Assembly (NCBI GenBank): GCA_016183065.1
Contig: JACPFF010000015.1
Coordinates: 62,001 to 126,000 of the forward strand
DNA: 64,000 nucleotides
From: Deltaproteobacteria bacterium
GTDB taxonomy: Bacteria; UBA10199; GCA-002796325; JACPFF01
Reading direction: 5' to 3'
The notes below the pieces were generated by a model. It worked only from the letters and a program-made list of their open reading frames with translations, was not told where the DNA came from and made no database searches. Both the position numbers and the translations under genes were made by a program. The stretch's first letter is position 1; each line of letters starts with the position of its first letter. Shown piece after piece: positions 45,123-54,737 of the stretch.

Positions 45123-46291
45123 GCCAGATTTAAGAGATGCCGGAGGGGATCGACCCGATCAAGCCGTTCCCAGGTAAAGGACGGTTCATTCCGTCCGAAA
45201 TGGCCATACGCCGCAGTCTTTTTGTAGATTGGACGTCGCAGATCAAGCTGCTCAATAATCGTCCGCGGCTTGAGGGGAAAGATCTCCCGAATGGCGGTCT
45301 CAATGGCCTCCGGATCGACCTGATGCGTGCCAAAGGTGTTGATCAACAATGAGACCGGGTCTGGATATCCAATGGCATAGGCAATCTGCACCTCGCATCG
45401 CCGGGCTGCGCCACTGGCCACGACATTTTTTGCCACGTATCGTGCCATGTAGGAGGCGGAGCGATCGACCTTGGTCGGATCCTTGCCGGAAAATGCACCG
45501 CCACCATGACTCCCCATCCCACCATAGGTATCGGCGATGATTTTCCGGCCGGTCAGGCCGCAATCGGCATGGGGGCCGCCCAACACAAAGCGCCCCGTGG
45601 GATTGATCAAAAATCGGGTCTCTGTGCTGAGCATGTCCTCTGGCAGGACCAGCCGGATCACGTGACGAATGACATCGTCTTGCAGGGTATCGTGCGAGAC
45701 CTCCGGGGTGTGCTGGGTCGAAATGACGACCGTATCGATCTGCGCGGGGGCACCATTCTCGTAGCGGACCGTGACCTGCGACTTTCCGTCGGGCCGCAGA
45801 TAGGGAAGCGTCTTTGCCTTGCGGACCTCCGCCAACTGGCGGGTCAGCTGATGGGCGAAGAGAATCGGCAATGGCATCAATTCCGCGGATTCATCGGTCG
45901 CATATCCGAACATCAGGCCCTGATCTCCCGCGCCCTGTTCGGAAAAGAGGCCGGTTCCTTCATCGACCCCTTGCGCAATATCCGGGGATTGTCGATCGAT
46001 CGAGGTCATGACGGCACAGGTCTCCCAATCAAACCCCATCGAGTGGTGGTTGTAACCGATCTCCTTGATGGTCTCGCGGACAATGTCGGGATAGTGGACC
46101 TGGGCGGTGGTGCTGATCTCTCCGGCAATCATGGCAAGGCCGGTGGTGACGAGCGTTTCACACCCCACGCGGGAAGTCCGATCCTGTGCCAGCAGGGCAT
46201 CGAGTATGGCATCGGAGATCTGGTCCGCGACTTTATCGGGATGCCCCTCGGTTACGGATTCTGACGTAAAAAGATATCGGCGTTTGTTCAC
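45119..46291 (-). CDS. metK: S-adenosylmethionine synthetase
   Basis: Forms SAM from methionine and ATP. The 390-residue protein has [20 protein letters not shown] at the N-terminus, the ATP-binding [23 protein letters not shown], and [17 protein letters not shown] with its catalytic lysines. The start is GTG 46291, preceded by AAAGGGG. The receiver-like gene follows with a 4-base overlap. The 5' leader was checked for SAM riboswitch features and none were recognised. Confidence 0.98.
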   Translation of the reverse strand: MNKRRYLFTSESVTEGHPDKVADQISDAILDALLAQDRTSRVGCETLVTTGLAMIAGEISTTAQVHYPDIVRETIKEIGYNHHSMGFDWETCAVMTSIDRQSPDIAQGVDEGTGLFSEQGAGDQGLMFGYATDESAELMPLPILFAHQLTRQLAEVRKAKTLPYLRPDGKSQVTVRYENGAPAQIDTVVISTQHTPEVSHDTLQDDVIRHVIRLVLPEDMLSTETRFLINPTGRFVLGGPHADCGLTGRKIIADTYGGMGSHGGGAFSGKDPTKVDRSASYMARYVAKNVVASGAARRCEVQIAYAIGYPDPVSLLINTFGTHQVDPEAIETAIREIFPLKPRTIIEQLDLRRPIYKKTAAYGHFGRNEPSFTWERLDRVDPLRHLLNLA

Positions 46292-46365
46292 GTGTGTGTA
46301 CCCCTTTCACAGAGTTGACGTCATCCCCGGACACGGTGCTGACGAGCGTGCATGGAATTTCCGCA

Positions 46366-46395
46366 TCCATAGGGAGAATGGCGTCCATTTGTCAA
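46366..46395 (-). promoter_or_regulatory. metK promoter
   Basis: On the minus strand TTGACA (46390-46395) and TATGGA (46366-46371) are 18 bases apart. Transcription should begin near 46359, leaving a leader of about 65 bases before the metK GTG. It separates metK from the upstream ptsI gene. Confidence 0.55.
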
Positions 46396-46425
46396 GGTGT
46401 GCGGAGAATCACGCTCTTGCCACTA

Positions 46426-48162
46426 TCACAGGAGGTGTGCGACTTCGGCCCGGACGAGGGCCTCGACGGCATCGGCCGTGTCGGCCTGCAGGGCCGAGGC
46501 TGCCAGTGTCTTGGCATTGCGAAATTCCAGGGCGCGCAGGAGGCGCCGGACACGCGGAATCGTGATGGAGTTCATGCTCAGCGTGTCAATGTCGAGTCCG
46601 AGCAGCAGCGGAATCGCCATGGGGTCTCCGGCCATTTCTCCGCAACAGGTCACCGGAATGCGATGTCGCTGTGCGGCGAGTGTGGTCCGATGGATCATGC
46701 GGAGTACGGCCGGGTGGAGCGGACGTGACAGGAAGGCCACATGTTCATTAGCACGATCGACGGCGAGGGTATATTGGGTCAGGTCGTTGGTCCCGATGCT
46801 GAAAAAATCGACCAGCGACGCCAATTGATCCCCGAGCATGACTGCCGCGGGGATTTCGATCATGATCCCGATGGGAACCTCCGGATCGAACGGTACCTCC
46901 TGCCGTCGCAGCGTTTCCTGCACCTGCGCAATCAGTTGGAACGTCTGACGCACCTCCTCCACACTGCTGATAAACGGCAGGAGAATCCGCAGGGGGCCAT
47001 GGATGCTGGCGCGATAGAGGGCGCGCAGTTGGGTGGCAAAGAGGTCGGGATTGTGGAGGCAAAACCGGATGGCCCGGAGGCCCAGCGCGGGATTGGTGTG
47101 GGCCGCCTGATCGCCAAAGCCGCTGATGTTGTCTCCGCCGATGTCGAGCGTGCGGATGGTCACCGGGCGGGGGGCCATGTGGCGGAGCGTCTCCCGATAT
47201 TGCAGGAACTGTTCCTCTTCGGTGGGGAGCGCAGGCCGGTTCAGAAAAAGATATTCGGTCCGGAACATCCCGATCTGCTCGGCCCCATGTTCCAGGGCCG
47301 CGGGGACCTCATCGAGCAGCTCGATATTGGCCCCGAGCGCCATGGTATGTCCGTCGACTGTGGTCGCGGGGAGAGCGCGCTCCTTGAGCAGATCACGCAG
47401 GGACTCCCGCTGGCGCGTGCGGCGATTGCGATACGTGGCGACCTCGGTCGGCGAGGGATCGAGGATCACCTCTCGGGCGTCGGCATCGAGAATGACGGTG
47501 CCTCCCTCCGTGATCTGCTCGAAGAGATCGCCGATCCCCAACAACGCTGGAATTTCCAGTGAACGCGCAATAATGGCCGTATGCGACGTCTGTCCGCCCT
47601 GGGCCGTCAGCATCCCCTTGGTCGTCCGGCGGGGGACGGCCGCCACTTCCGCCGGAGTCAGATCTCGGGCGACGAGAATCGTCGAGGCATAGGGCATTTT
47701 GGTGAGCGTCCGCTCGGGGGTCCCGAGCAGATTCCACATGAGACGCTGGCCGATCTGTTCAATGTCTTCCCGTCGCTGCCGGAGGTAATCGTGATGCATT
47801 CCCCCGAAAGTCCCCATCAGGCTGTCGAGTGTTTTGGCCAGCGCCCACTCGGCGTTGATGGCCTGCTGCGTCATCGTCGTCATCGTTTGTGTCACCAACA
47901 ACTCGTCTTTCAGGATCAGGATATGGGCTTCAATGATCTCGCCCTGTTCGCGCTGATGAAAAAGGGAGAGGCGCGCCCGGGCCTCGGTGAGCTGGGCAAT
48001 GCTCTGTTCCACGGCGCGCTGAAATCGCTCGATTTCGGCCTTGCATTGTTGATCGGTGATCCAGTAGCTCGGCCGGTCCGCGATGAACGGGTTCATCACA
48101 TGGGCCCGACCGATCGCAATCCCCGGGGAGGCCCCGGCATGCGTCAGGCAATGGCGCGCCAT
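46426..48162 (-). CDS. ptsI: Phosphoenolpyruvate--protein phosphotransferase (PTS enzyme I)
   Basis: Takes phosphate from phosphoenolpyruvate onto a histidine and passes it to HPr. The 578-residue protein has the phospho-His loop GGQTSHTAIIAR (His194), the FRTEYLFLNR block, the PEP-binding MIEIPAAV and the catalytic Cys near the end in VTCCGEMAGDP. It begins with the start/stop overlap TAATG with HPr. No sugar-specific EIIB or EIIC gene accompanies it, so the chain probably has a regulatory role. Confidence 0.97.
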   Translation of the reverse strand: MARHCLTHAGASPGIAIGRAHVMNPFIADRPSYWITDQQCKAEIERFQRAVEQSIAQLTEARARLSLFHQREQGEIIEAHILILKDELLVTQTMTTMTQQAINAEWALAKTLDSLMGTFGGMHHDYLRQRREDIEQIGQRLMWNLLGTPERTLTKMPYASTILVARDLTPAEVAAVPRRTTKGMLTAQGGQTSHTAIIARSLEIPALLGIGDLFEQITEGGTVILDADAREVILDPSPTEVATYRNRRTRQRESLRDLLKERALPATTVDGHTMALGANIELLDEVPAALEHGAEQIGMFRTEYLFLNRPALPTEEEQFLQYRETLRHMAPRPVTIRTLDIGGDNISGFGDQAAHTNPALGLRAIRFCLHNPDLFATQLRALYRASIHGPLRILLPFISSVEEVRQTFQLIAQVQETLRRQEVPFDPEVPIGIMIEIPAAVMLGDQLASLVDFFSIGTNDLTQYTLAVDRANEHVAFLSRPLHPAVLRMIHRTTLAAQRHRIPVTCCGEMAGDPMAIPLLLGLDIDTLSMNSITIPRVRRLLRALEFRNAKTLAASALQADTADAVEALVRAEVAHLL

Positions 48163-48437
48163 TATTCCTCCCCGAAGCGCTGTTGCACCAAGTGACAGAG
48201 GGTATGGACCGCTTCCTGGGCATCGGTCCCTTCGGCATGAATCGTAATGGCGGTCCCTTTGGCCGCGGCCAGCATGAGGACGCCCATGATGCTCTTGCCA
48301 TTGACAGAGACCGTCCCCTTTTGCACAGAGACCGTGCAGCGGAACCGGTTCGCCATTTTGACAAAATTGGCTGCCGCCCGTGCGTGCAGTCCGAGCGTGT
48401 TCGTGATCGTCACGGCTTGTCGATGCCGCTCATTCAT
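48162..48437 (-). CDS. ptsH: Phosphocarrier protein HPr
   Basis: A 91-residue phosphocarrier between enzyme I and EIIA. The phospho-acceptor His18 sits in NTLGLHARAA and the regulatory Ser49 (classical Ser46) in GKSIMGVLML, the site used by HPr kinase. ATG 48437 gives the normal length; a longer frame upstream lies inside the EIIA gene. It overlaps EIIA by 8 bases and enzyme I by 1 base. With hprK two genes upstream, Ser phosphorylation is very likely. Confidence 0.96.
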   Translation of the reverse strand: MNERHRQAVTITNTLGLHARAAANFVKMANRFRCTVSVQKGTVSVNGKSIMGVLMLAAAKGTAITIHAEGTDAQEAVHTLCHLVQQRFGEE

Positions 48438-48852
48438 CGAGTTTTCCCTGCAAGACATTGCTGGCATTGACAATATTTTTTTGGCCATAGATCTGGAGAA
48501 AGGGGATGATTTTTTCAAAAGGCTCACGTTGGAGGCCTCCCGCCAGCTTGATCAACATGGGGAGGTTCACGCCGCTGATGACCTCGAGTAATTTGGGCTG
48601 CAGAAAGGAGAGACAGAGATTCGACGGCGTGCCACCAAACATATCGGTCAGGAGGACAACGCCATGTCCCAGATCGACTTCGCGAATGGCCGACGCAATC
48701 TGCTGCCGATTCAATTCGACGGGCGCGCTGGAATCGATAGCGACCCCCACGACATGGGAAATATCCCCGAGGATCGACCGGGCGGCCTGCACCATGGCCG
48801 GGGCAAAATTGCCGTGACCGACCACAACAACACCGATACATGGTTGTGTCAT
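48430..48852 (-). CDS. PTS EIIA component, mannose/fructose-sorbose type
   Basis: A 140-residue EIIA-Man-family domain. His13 in VVVVGHGNFA is the phospho-acceptor; LLTDMFGGTPSN and GVNLPMLIKLA are the other family blocks. It stands alone without EIIB or membrane subunits, as in the regulatory PTS clusters of Deltaproteobacteria next to rpoN. It overlaps both neighbours (hprK by 4 and HPr by 8 bases). Confidence 0.94.
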   Translation of the reverse strand: MTQPCIGVVVVGHGNFAPAMVQAARSILGDISHVVGVAIDSSAPVELNRQQIASAIREVDLGHGVVLLTDMFGGTPSNLCLSFLQPKLLEVISGVNLPMLIKLAGGLQREPFEKIIPFLQIYGQKNIVNASNVLQGKLDE

Positions 48853-49817
48853 TCGAGCATCTCCCAGACGGACTGCTGCGCGTCATGTTGGGCCACAATT
48901 TCCTGGTTCAGCCGCTCCTGGAATTCGCGGGCCGAGTAGTGGCCGCCGAGTTTGAGTAACTGGTTCCGGGCCGCCACCTCAATAATCGTCGTGATATTGC
49001 GTCCCGGACGGACGGGGATCTGGATATACGGCACATGGACATCGAGGACGGTATATTTTTGATCATCCACCCCCAGCCGATCATATTCAATCCGCGGATC
49101 CCATTCCATCAGTTCGACCACGACTTCAATCAACTTCCGGTCCCGGATGGCGGCAATCCCGAAAAGATCCTTGATGTTGATAATCCCCAATCCCCGGATT
49201 TCCATGTGGTATTTGATGATTTCCGATCCCGTGCCATACAATTGCGCCGGGGGACGTTTCTTGATGTTGACGATGTCGTCTGCAACCAAGCGATGGCCGC
49301 GAAGGATGAGATCGAGGGCGCATTCGCTCTTCCCAATCCCGCTTTTTCCGATGATCAAAATACCGACGCCGAACACGTCGAGGAGGACGCCATGAATACA
49401 CGTGGACGCTGTCAGATGATCTTCAAGAAATCGGGAGACGCGATTGATAAAGGTGGAAGTCAAGAGATGCGTGCAAAAGAGCGGGATATTATTTTTTTCG
49501 CACTCTTGCTCCAGTGGCACCGGCGGTTCCAGATTGGAGGTGACGACAAACCCCGCGATATCAATCTGGCAGATGGCGGTAATAATGGTGCGACGATCCG
49601 TGGCCGAGAGGCGGCTGAGATAGCCGATCTCGCTTTGTCCCAAGACCTGCAACCGGCCCGTGTGAATCCCGGAGGTGTCGCCCGTAAGCGCCAGACCGGG
49701 CTTTTGAATCCTCGGGATGGTGATTTTCTTGCTTAAGCCCCGTTCACCGGCAATGAGTCGGAGGTGGAGTTGGTGTTCCTGATTTTTCGCCAACTGGATG
49801 ATCGGAATGGCCAGCAT
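48849..49817 (-). CDS. hprK: HPr kinase/phosphorylase
   Basis: Phosphorylates and dephosphorylates HPr on its regulatory Ser. The 322-residue protein has an N-terminal MurF-like regulatory domain (~1-130) and the catalytic domain with P-loop GKSGIGKSE (157-165), VADDIVNIKK and the family signature EIRGLGIINIKDLFG. I chose ATG 49817 because upstream codons in the same frame (to 50069) overlie hpf and have no family match. It is 49 bases from hpf and overlaps EIIA. Confidence 0.96.
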   Translation of the reverse strand: MLAIPIIQLAKNQEHQLHLRLIAGERGLSKKITIPRIQKPGLALTGDTSGIHTGRLQVLGQSEIGYLSRLSATDRRTIITAICQIDIAGFVVTSNLEPPVPLEQECEKNNIPLFCTHLLTSTFINRVSRFLEDHLTASTCIHGVLLDVFGVGILIIGKSGIGKSECALDLILRGHRLVADDIVNIKKRPPAQLYGTGSEIIKYHMEIRGLGIINIKDLFGIAAIRDRKLIEVVVELMEWDPRIEYDRLGVDDQKYTVLDVHVPYIQIPVRPGRNITTIIEVAARNQLLKLGGHYSAREFQERLNQEIVAQHDAQQSVWEMLE

Positions 49818-49866
49818 GCGACCGCTTCTAGCCCACTCTGGAGGTGGGATGCAACTCCCGAATATG

Positions 49867-50184
49867 CTACACAGTCGAGGAGGTGGCCGTGTGCCCCTTG
49901 TGATGGGTCTGCCGTTCTTTTTTCCGCCGCAGCTGTGCCTCCAAACGATGGAAGGCGAGGTCAATGGAGGCGTACATGTCCGGTGAATTCGCGTGGCTGA
50001 CAAAATGCTCACCGTGGTCCACAAAGGTGATTTCCGCAAAGTGGTCGAGGTGCTCCACGCGGAGGACAATATGGGCGGACTCCGGTTTGAATGAGTATTT
50101 TTGGAGACGATCGAGTTTTTCTTTGGTGTGCGTCTTTAAGCCATCCGTGGACTCGATATTTCGGAATGTAAAGGTTGGTTGCAT
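49867..50184 (-). CDS. hpf: Ribosome hibernation promoting factor (short HPF/YfiA type)
   Basis: A 105-residue protein that binds the 30S decoding region and silences ribosomes in slow growth. The sequence has FRNIESTDGLKTHTKEKLDRL at the start (written here as adjoining motifs FRNIESTDGL and KEKLDRLQKY), MYASIDLAFHRLEAQLRRKKERQ at the core end, and a short His/Thr-rich tail. It lacks the long C-terminal dimerisation domain. It follows rpoN by 9 bases, as in many Proteobacteria. Confidence 0.95.
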   Translation of the reverse strand: MQPTFTFRNIESTDGLKTHTKEKLDRLQKYSFKPESAHIVLRVEHLDHFAEITFVDHGEHFVSHANSPDMYASIDLAFHRLEAQLRRKKERQTHHKGHTATSSTV

Positions 50185-50193
50185 ATTCTTCCC

Positions 50194-51657
50194 CTAATCT
50201 TCCATGCGGCGGCGTTGTGACGAGGGTGGGATGGTCAGGTTTTCTCGGTATTTTGCCACCGTCCGCCGTGCAATCATGATCTGCTCTCCTTGCAAGATTT
50301 TGGCGATCGCCTGGTCGCTCAACGGGTGACGGGGATCCTCGGCATGAATAAGTTTCTCGATGCGACTTCGGACCGCTTCCGCGGCCATATCGCCGCCCTC
50401 GGTTTTTTGGACGGCACTATTAAAGAAAAACTTCAGTTCGAAAATGCCGCGGGGCGTGTGGAGATATTTGTTCGTGGTAACGCGGCTGACGGTTGATTCA
50501 TGCATGCCAATATCCTCGGCCACATCGCGGAGAATCATGGGACGGAGCACAGCAATGCCGCGGTCGAGAAAATCGCGCTGGAATTTCACGATACTCTGGG
50601 CCACCTTGTACAAGGTGCGTTGCCGTTGGTGGATGCTCTTGATCAACCAGAGGGCCGAGCGGAGCTTGTTGTGCAAGTATTCGCGCTCTTCGCTCTTGAT
50701 CGCGGACTCTTTATTGAGTGCCTGGCGATAAAACTGGCTGATCTGCAACTTGGGGAGTCCATCTTCATTGAGAAAGATTTCATACTGGTCGCCCAGTTTG
50801 ACGACGTAGACATCGGGGATGATGTATTGGGCGGTCTCTCCGGCATACGGGCGACCCGGTTTTGGTTCCATATGATGGATGATTTCGACCAATTCCCGGG
50901 CGCGCTCATAGGGAACTTTCAGCTTCTTTGCGATCGGGGTGTAGTGGTGGCGTTCCAGCTCATGCATGTGATTGTCGATAATGGCATGGAGCAGTGCGGC
51001 ATCCCCAGCGGGATACTGCCGGGCCTGGATGTGGAGGCATTCTTGCAGATTCCGCGCCGCCACGCCCGGCGGATCAAAGCGTTGGATTTTGTGGAGGACC
51101 GTCACAATGTCGTCGACCGCCACGGTACATTCGACGGCGATCTCGTCGACGGAGGCCGCAAGATAGCCATCGTCACTCACATTGCCGATGATTTCTTCCC
51201 CGATCAGGCATTCCTTGGGCGTGAAATTCGAGAGATGCAGCTGCCACAAGAGGTGATCCTGGAGTGATTCCGTGGAGGTGACGAGGTTCTCGTAGGTCGG
51301 CCCCTCTTCGGCGAGCGGCGGCGGTTGCCCCGCCGGGTAGGGACTGTTGTAGATGCCGATATAGGTCTCCCAATCGAAGTCATTCGGTTCCTTCAGTTCC
51401 CCTTCCTTGGAACCGACTTCCTCGACCTGCTCTTCCGGCGCGGCGTCCTGAGTCTCTCCCTCCGGCTGTTCAGGGCCTGCCGCCTCGCCATCGCCTTCAG
51501 TCTGTTCTTCCAGTGCCGGATTTTCTGTCAATTCCTGTTGGACGAGATTTTGGAGTTCCAGGCGCGACAGTTGCAACAACTTGATCGCCTGCTGCAGCTG
51601 CGGGGTAATCACGAGCTGCTGGGCCAATCTCAGGTGTTGTTTGATCTCAAGTGCCAT
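50194..51657 (-). CDS. rpoN: RNA polymerase sigma-54 factor
   Basis: Alternative sigma factor that needs enhancer-binding ATPases. The 487-residue protein has region I (Gln/Leu-rich: QLVITPQLQQAIKLLQLSRL), an acidic linker rich in Glu/Gly/Pro (~50-100), the core-binding domain, the helix-turn-helix region (DIGMHESTVSRVTTNKYLHT) and the C-terminal RpoN box ARRTVAKYRE. All domains are intact. It heads the regulatory block rpoN-hpf-hprK-EIIA-HPr-ptsI. Confidence 0.97.
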   Translation of the reverse strand: MALEIKQHLRLAQQLVITPQLQQAIKLLQLSRLELQNLVQQELTENPALEEQTEGDGEAAGPEQPEGETQDAAPEEQVEEVGSKEGELKEPNDFDWETYIGIYNSPYPAGQPPPLAEEGPTYENLVTSTESLQDHLLWQLHLSNFTPKECLIGEEIIGNVSDDGYLAASVDEIAVECTVAVDDIVTVLHKIQRFDPPGVAARNLQECLHIQARQYPAGDAALLHAIIDNHMHELERHHYTPIAKKLKVPYERARELVEIIHHMEPKPGRPYAGETAQYIIPDVYVVKLGDQYEIFLNEDGLPKLQISQFYRQALNKESAIKSEEREYLHNKLRSALWLIKSIHQRQRTLYKVAQSIVKFQRDFLDRGIAVLRPMILRDVAEDIGMHESTVSRVTTNKYLHTPRGIFELKFFFNSAVQKTEGGDMAAEAVRSRIEKLIHAEDPRHPLSDQAIAKILQGEQIMIARRTVAKYRENLTIPPSSQRRRMED

Positions 51658-51744
51658 GGAGTCTCACCTGGTAATGATACGGAGGGCCCTGGGGATTTGT
51701 CAAGAAAAGGCGGAGATCGGTGCCGGGGGTGAGAACCGGAAAAA

Positions 51745-53486
<1,742 letters not shown>

Positions 53487-53514
53487 GCGATCAGCACGTT
53501 TTTTTTGCTGTCGG

Positions 53515-53544
53515 TTGTACGCGTCCTGTATGTTATGGTAGGAT
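53515..53544 (+). promoter_or_regulatory. prfB promoter
   Basis: TTGTAC (53515-53520) and TAGGAT (53539-53544) are 18 bases apart, giving a leader of about 30 bases that includes the ribosome binding site GAGGAG of prfB. Confidence 0.45.
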
Positions 53545-53580
53545 CCATTCCCTCATTGTGACACTGAACGAGGAGTCGGC

Positions 53581-54676
53581 ATGCAAGCGTTAAAGGAACG
53601 ATACGAGACGGTGCACACATCGATGGCCGCTTTGCGGAGGCATCTTTGACATCGAACAGAAGATCGCGGAATTACAGCGACTGACCGAGGCCTCCCAGGC
53701 CCCTGACTTGTGGAACGATCAGGCGGCGGCAAAAACGGTGACACAACAATTGACGGCAGTAAAAGAGATGATGACGGAGTGGCAGCGTGCGGAAGGCGCA
53801 TTGCACGATGTAGAGGCCTCATTCGAATTGCTGGAGGAGGCGGGGGATGCCGAACTCGAACGCGAAGCCGAGCTCAAACTCGATCAGGTCGCCCAGACCG
53901 TGGAACGGTTTGAGTTTCGCCGGATGCTCTCCGGACCACATGACCATGGCGATGCCATCGTGCAAATCAATGCGGGGGCCGGAGGCACCGAGGCCTGTGA
54001 CTGGGCAGCGATGTTACTGCGGATGTACGCCCGGTGGGCGGATACGCAAGGATTTCGGGCCGAGCTCGTCGATTTCACGCCGGGCGATGAAGCCGGGTAC
54101 CGCAATGTGACGATGACCGTGGCCGGACCGTATGCCTATGGCTATCTCCGCGCGGAAGTGGGGGTCCATCGACTGGTCCGCATTTCCCCGTTCGATGCCA
54201 ACAAGCGGCGGCACACCTCCTTTTGTTCGCTCTTTGTCTTGCCCGATATTGGCGATGAGGTCGAAATCGAAATCAATGAAAACGATCTCCGGGTGGATAC
54301 TTTTCGTGCCGGCGGGGCGGGCGGTCAGCACGTGAACAAGACCGATTCGGCCGTCCGCTTGACCCATCTTCCCACCGGCATTGTGGTCGCCTGTCAGAAC
54401 GAACGCTCTCAGCACAAAAACCGGGCCCGCGCGATGAAACTCCTGAAGGCGAAGTTGTATGAGGCGGAAGAAGAGAAGAAACGAAAGGCGCGGGAGGCAT
54501 TAGAAGCGGAAAAATCCGAAATCGCGTGGGGTTCTCAAATTCGGTCCTACGTGCTACAGCCGTACCAAATGGTGAAAGACCATCGCACCGGCGTGGAACT
54601 CGGGAATGTGCAGGGAGTGCTCGATGGGGCGTTAAACCCGCTCATGCGGGCCTATCTGCTGCAGTCAGGGACCTAG
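53581..54676 (+). CDS. prfB: Peptide chain release factor 2, with programmed +1 frameshift
   Basis: Recognises UGA and UAA stop codons. The gene must be read as 53581-53646 joined to 53648-54676, giving 364 residues, the usual RF2 length. The first 22 codons end CAT CTT TGA; a +1 slip at CTT lets translation continue at GAC. The main frame has the SPF tripeptide region ([11 protein letters not shown]), the catalytic GGQ in [20 protein letters not shown] (RF family signature) and the C-terminal [16 protein letters not shown] precedes the ATG. A call of only the downstream frame (ATG 53708) would lose the N-terminus. Confidence 0.96.
53636..53650 (+). other. RF2 programmed frameshift site
   Basis: The slip codon CTT is followed directly by TGA C (53644-53650), and a Shine-Dalgarno-like GGAGG (about 53636-53640) lies just upstream. 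This is the classical RF2 autoregulatory arrangement: low RF2 favours the +1 shift, so the protein controls its own synthesis. Confidence 0.93.
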
Positions 54677-54737
54677 ATCGACACCGTATCACGTCACAAG
54701 ACGGAGCGACAGCTGTCACATGACAAGGGGGGATACC

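Noticed and set aside
46292-46360. SAM riboswitch in the metK leader
   Set aside because: The ~65-base leader is too short for SAM-I and shows no SAM-II or SAM-IV core that I can recognise; a covariance-model search would settle it.
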